Shown here: positions 22,764 through 25,202 of the stretch, piece by piece
Numbering within the stretch: the stretch's first letter is position 1
Layout of the letters: every line of letters starts with the position of its first letter
From: an uncultured Bacilli bacterium
Lineage (GTDB): Bacteria > Bacillota_I > Bacilli_A > RF39 > UBA660
Assembly: GCA_910587745.1 (NCBI GenBank)
Contig: CAJUNE010000018.1
Coordinates: forward strand, 1-25,202
Length of the DNA stretch: 25,202 nt
Direction of reading: 5' to 3'
Position numbers and translations under genes: made by a program
The notes under the pieces: model-generated
Database searches by the model: none
What the model was told of the DNA's origin: nothing
The model's input: only the letters and a program-made list of their open reading frames with translations

Positions 22764-22791
22764 ATTATAATCTCTTCAATACATTTATCAA
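22764..22791 (-). promoter_or_regulatory. Promoter of the GRAM-DUF1653 unit
   Basis: On the minus strand TTGATA (22786-22791), 16 bases, TATAAT (22764-22769). An overlapping TTGAAG with TATATT is an alternative. Confidence 0.55.
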
Positions 22792-22818
22792 ATTTTATGT
22801 TAGCTATAAATAATTATG

Positions 22819-22847
22819 TTGAAGGTTAATTTTTTACATGATATAAT
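22819..22847 (+). promoter_or_regulatory. Promoter of the lipoprotein-like micro-ORF
   Basis: TTGAAG (22819-22824), 17 bases, TATAAT (22842-22847) with extended TG (TGATATAAT). Confidence 0.6.
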
Positions 22848-22867
22848 TTATTTAAAGAGTGATTTAT

Positions 22868-22969
22868 ATGAAAAAAGTTGTACCTTTATTGTTTGTCGAT
22901 ATTTGTTTAGTTTTATTAAGAGGTTGTAAAAAAGAAGAACTTAAACTTGATATTCTAAAACACAATTAA
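22868..22969 (+). CDS. Lipoprotein-like 33-aa micro-ORF (possible remnant)
   Basis: MKKVVPLLFVDICLVLLRGCKKEE reads like a lipoprotein signal peptide with its cysteine at position 20, but the lipobox is LLRGC, where Arg is unusual. Only 13 residues follow the Cys. It has a good promoter, an AGAGTGATT ribosome binding site and a terminator 10 bases after the stop. Either it is a true small lipoprotein or the 5' remnant of a larger gene. Confidence 0.45.
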   Translation: MKKVVPLLFVDICLVLLRGCKKEELKLDILKHN

Positions 22970-22979
22970 TTTATAACTC

Positions 22980-23006
22980 AAGGGACATTTCATGTTCTTT
23001 TTTATT
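22980..23006 (+). terminator. Terminator after the micro-ORF
   Basis: AAGGGACAT (22980-22988) pairs with ATGTTCTTT (22992-23000; two G:U pairs) and is followed by a T-rich stretch. Confidence 0.65.
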
Positions 23007-23046
23007 TAATTATTGTAGAATTAAGCTATGAAGGGAAGTGCTTTTT

Positions 23047-23943
23047 ATGAATCAAGAAAAAATAGGGAAGTTTATATGTTATTTGCGAAAAGAATATAAG
23101 ATGACTCAACAAGAATTAGCAGAAAAATTAAATGTTACTGATAGAGCAATATCTAATTGGGAAAATGGAAAGAATATTCCTGATTTATCACTTTTTAAAC
23201 CAATATGCGATATTTTTAATATTTCTATTAATGAACTTTTAAGTGGTGAGAAATTACAAGAAAATGAATATCAAGAAAAGTTGGAAGAAAATATTATTAA
23301 TACGGTTATTTTTGAAAAAAATAAAAGAAAGGTATTTAAAAAAATTATTTTATCAGCTTTAGGTGTTATAACTTTTATTATTTTAATTATTTTTGGTAGT
23401 TTATTTATTATTGATAACAAAAGAATGGGTGATGATAAACCGGTAGTGTTTAGTACCTGGGGTAATAAAAATTATTGGCCTATGTATGAATATAAAAAAC
23501 AAGATATGGAAAAATCTATTAAAAGATATTTTTTAACAAAAATGGATAAAACATATACTGATCATAATAATGAAACTTTTAATCTTGTGAATTTTGTGGT
23601 TGTGCATACATTCTTAATTGATATAAAAAGTGATAATGAAATAATAGTTTATTTGTGGGCTATTTATGGATCCCGTTTAGATAAAAATTATGATGATGAA
23701 ATAATTAATCCAAATGGAGAGATTTCTAGTCCTTATAAAATAGTTTTAAAGAAAACTAATGATGGGTATGAAATTCTAAATGTTTATGCTCCAAATGATA
23801 AAACGAAAATTGATTATGTGGATTCTTATCTTTTTATAAAAAATTATTTTCCTAAAAATATTTTAAAAAAAGTAGCCAATTATGATAAAACTTTATTATA
23901 TCAAGAACTCTATAATTTAATTGAAAACTATGTTTATCAATAA
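23047..23943 (+). CDS. Membrane-anchored XRE-family regulator with extracytoplasmic domain
   Basis: The 298-aa protein has an N-terminal Xre helix-turn-helix (4-64; MTQQELAEKLNVTDRAISNWENG is the recognition region), a linker, one transmembrane helix (about 99-122) and an exposed C-terminal domain of about 175 residues beginning RMGDDKPVVFSTWG. This one-component layout couples an outside domain to DNA binding. The ligand is unknown. I chose ATG 23047, preceded by GAAGGGAAG; the in-frame GTG at 23038 would lie too close to that site. The two exported proteins that follow, under a separate promoter, are candidate targets or partners. Confidence 0.82.
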   Translation: MNQEKIGKFICYLRKEYKMTQQELAEKLNVTDRAISNWENGKNIPDLSLFKPICDIFNISINELLSGEKLQENEYQEKLEENIINTVIFEKNKRKVFKKIILSALGVITFIILIIFGSLFIIDNKRMGDDKPVVFSTWGNKNYWPMYEYKKQDMEKSIKRYFLTKMDKTYTDHNNETFNLVNFVVVHTFLIDIKSDNEIIVYLWAIYGSRLDKNYDDEIINPNGEISSPYKIVLKKTNDGYEILNVYAPNDKTKIDYVDSYLFIKNYFPKNILKKVANYDKTLLYQELYNLIENYVYQ

Positions 23944-23968
23944 TACTATTTTCTAAACTAAATTGATG

Positions 23969-23977
23969 TGTTATAAT
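23969..23977 (+). promoter_or_regulatory. Extended -10 promoter of the two exported-protein genes
   Basis: TGTTATAAT, a perfect extended -10, lies 40 bases before the ATG at 24018. Confidence 0.65.
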
Positions 23978-24017
23978 TTAGCTAGTAAGTATAGCTTATT
24001 AAGAAGGAGATGTAAAA

Positions 24018-24455
24018 ATGAAAAAATATTGGAAAGAAATATTACTTATATTAGTTGTAGTTATAGCTATAGGTTATATTTTTTTAGATAGCAAGAGAGA
24101 TATTGCTTATCATTTTAAGAGTGTATATTATAATGATCCAGAAAGTTTAAATGTTGATGTTTTTATGATTAAAAATGGTAAAGGAGATTTAATTACGTAT
24201 AGTACCAATATTTATTATATGGAAACTGAAATTAAAGGAACATTACTTTATTATTTAAAGAATGATAAAAAAGAAATTATTTCTGGTGGAAGTGTTTTGA
24301 ATAATTATTTTGTAGATAAAAGGAATAATAGAGAATATAATGATTATTTGAATATAATATTAGATAATGCTGATAATTTATATTTTGATTTGTGTCGCGA
24401 TTCAGAATGTAAGGATATTTTAACTTTAAAGTTAGAAAAGACTAAATTGTTTTAA
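24018..24455 (+). CDS. Single-pass membrane-anchored exported protein, unknown
   Basis: The 145-aa protein begins MKKYWKEILLILVVVIAIGYIFLDS, an uncleaved signal anchor or signal peptide without lipobox, followed by a Tyr/Asn/Asp-rich beta-type domain (NVDVFMIKNGKGDLITYSTN, then a CRDSEC pair near the end that could form a disulfide). No family recognised. AGAAGGAGAT is a strong ribosome binding site. The next gene starts 11 bases later and has the same layout, so they form an operon. Confidence 0.7.
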   Translation: MKKYWKEILLILVVVIAIGYIFLDSKRDIAYHFKSVYYNDPESLNVDVFMIKNGKGDLITYSTNIYYMETEIKGTLLYYLKNDKKEIISGGSVLNNYFVDKRNNREYNDYLNIILDNADNLYFDLCRDSECKDILTLKLEKTKLF

Positions 24456-24466
24456 TAGAGGTTATT

Positions 24467-24925
24467 ATGAAAAAGAATTTAAAATATTTAATTATTGCTA
24501 CTTTATTAATTGTAGCAGTAATTATAATTTGGTTAATTTTTAATAAGGTTGATAATGGTAAAAAAGAATTTTCAATAAATGATGTATCTATGAGTTTAAA
24601 AGATGAAACTTTAGCATCATATACAGAAGCTACATTTATTTTAAAAAATGATAATAATATAGATATGATTTATGGAGATTCATATACTATTGAAGTAGAA
24701 AAAGATGGCAAATGGGAAAAAATTGATGTCAAAGTGGACTTTAATGGTATAGCTTATAATCTTAAGGCTAAAAGCAGTAAAGAAATTACTATTAATTGGG
24801 AAAATACTTATGGTAAGTTGGAATTGGGAAAATATAGACTTATAAAAAATATTTCCTATGAAAAAGAAAAAGATAATTATGTAAATTTTTCTGTAAATGC
24901 AGAGTTTATTTTGGATGAGGATTAG
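24467..24925 (+). CDS. Exported protein with bacterial Ig-like domain
   Basis: The 152-aa protein has an N-terminal membrane anchor (about 7-26, LIIATLLIVAVIIIWLIF) and an exposed beta-sandwich domain. The pattern SINDVSMSLKDETL ... TFILKNDNNIDMIYGDSYTIEVEKDGKWEKI ... AYNLKAKSSKEITINWENTYGKLELGKYRLIKNI is that of the small bacterial Ig-like (Big-type) domain in Firmicutes surface and lipoproteins. There is no lipobox Cys. It is co-transcribed with the previous gene; AGAGG lies upstream of the ATG. The stop overlaps the terminator. Confidence 0.8.
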   Translation: MKKNLKYLIIATLLIVAVIIIWLIFNKVDNGKKEFSINDVSMSLKDETLASYTEATFILKNDNNIDMIYGDSYTIEVEKDGKWEKIDVKVDFNGIAYNLKAKSSKEITINWENTYGKLELGKYRLIKNISYEKEKDNYVNFSVNAEFILDED

Positions 24926-24953
24926 ATTATCAATAAATTTGATAGTCTTTTTA
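24924..24953 (+). terminator. Terminator overlapping the Ig-like gene stop
   Basis: AGATTATCAA (24924-24933), loop TAAAT, TTGATAGTCT (24939-24948; one G:U pair), then T residues. The TAG stop is at 24923-24925. Confidence 0.8.
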
Positions 24954-24998
24954 TATGAAATCTTGTTTAAAAAAATAAGAGGTAAAATCATTATAAAA

Positions 24999-25022
24999 TA
25001 AAAAAATGTCCTAAAATAGGAC
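24999..25022 (-). terminator. tmRNA terminator
   Basis: On the minus strand GTCCTA (25017-25022), a 3-base loop, TAGGAC (25008-25013), then ATTTTTTT. It lies 13 bases after the tmRNA CCA end. Confidence 0.85.
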
Positions 25023-25035
25023 GATTAATCAAATT

Positions 25036-25202
25036 TGGTGGAGTAGAGGAGAATCGAACTCCTGTCCAATATATTCTATTATAAAACATCTACAAGTTTA
25101 GCTTGATTTGTTTTTCGTTTTATTAATGGCTCAAGACCAACCTCTAATAAACTTAAGATTTATGAGTATTCTTTCTTTTATCTAAATCAAATAAAAGAAT
25201 AT
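25036..25202 (-). ncRNA. ssrA: tmRNA (SsrA), 3' part; 5' end outside window
   Basis: The minus strand ends in the tRNA-like 3' half: TTGGACAGGAGTTCGATTCT followed by CCTCTACTCCACCA, with the T arm GGAGTTCGATTCTCC and encoded CCA. Upstream, AAGCTAAACTTGTAGATG matches the conserved 3' region of tmRNAs before the final stem. tmRNA rescues stalled ribosomes by trans-translation with SmpB. The 5' part and the tag reading frame lie beyond position 25202, so the tag peptide cannot be read. Confidence 0.93.

Noticed and set aside
24680..24991. Minus-strand open frame opposite the Ig-like gene
   Set aside because: It spans a clear plus-strand gene and its terminator and has no start signal.
25036..25202. 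tmRNA tag peptide frame
   Set aside because: Only the 3' tRNA-like part and nearby pseudoknot region are inside the window; the tag frame lies beyond its end.

Overview
The window is very AT-rich, gene-dense DNA with the standard genetic code (TGA, TAA and TAG all serve as stops). It carries Firmicutes-type housekeeping genes: LexA and RecA with TTGACA/TATAAT promoters, RNase Y, RNase J, a YmfF/YmfH pair, a Cys-free S4, and tmRNA. Together with a large secreted protein of a type I recall mainly from uncultured gut Bacilli, this suggests an uncultured, probably gut-associated Bacilli lineage (RF39/Erysipelotrichia-like). The exact taxon is inference.

Layout. 1-945 is the C-terminal part of a secreted or surface protein gene containing a striking GC-rich, A-poor island. 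1064-3256 encodes a long U32-family protein. lexA (minus) and ymfF-ymfH (plus) diverge from 3.4 to 6.7 kb. From 6.7 to 11.4 kb lie an AraC/Rob-like regulator, a two-gene operon of a HerA/VirD4-like ATPase and a repeat protein, and a LiaF-like membrane operon with a shrunken NUDIX-like protein. rpsD (minus, with a structured leader) is followed by recA, rny and a minimal Ku-ligase end-joining pair. rnj (minus), a hidden 53-aa membrane peptide, trmL (minus), and a COG2426 exporter coupled to a catalytically degenerate histidine phosphatase follow. From 20.9 to 22.7 kb are minus-strand small genes (zinc ribbon, membrane protein, two tandem DUF1653 proteins, a GRAM/PH-like protein) and a plus-strand tRNA-Gln(CTG). 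The end holds a lipoprotein-like micro-ORF, a membrane-anchored XRE regulator, two single-pass exported proteins, and the 3' part of tmRNA (minus).

How the genes fit together. Several genes are DNA repair or SOS related. The lexA and recA promoters each have a degenerate SOS-box-like dyad overlapping the -35 in the same phase. rny and rnj supply the two main mRNA-decay nucleases of Firmicutes. ymfF-ymfH and recA-rny belong to one conserved neighbourhood in Bacillus; here the genes normally between them are replaced by the 6.7-12.1 kb block.

Most notable leads: (1) the 751-867 island, which looks like a diversity-generating-retroelement variable region, although no reverse transcriptase or template repeat is in view; (2) the translationally coupled ATPase/repeat-protein pair at 7.6-10.1 kb; (3) several terminators that physically contain the stop codon of the gene they end. 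I found no CRISPR array, insertion sequence or prophage.
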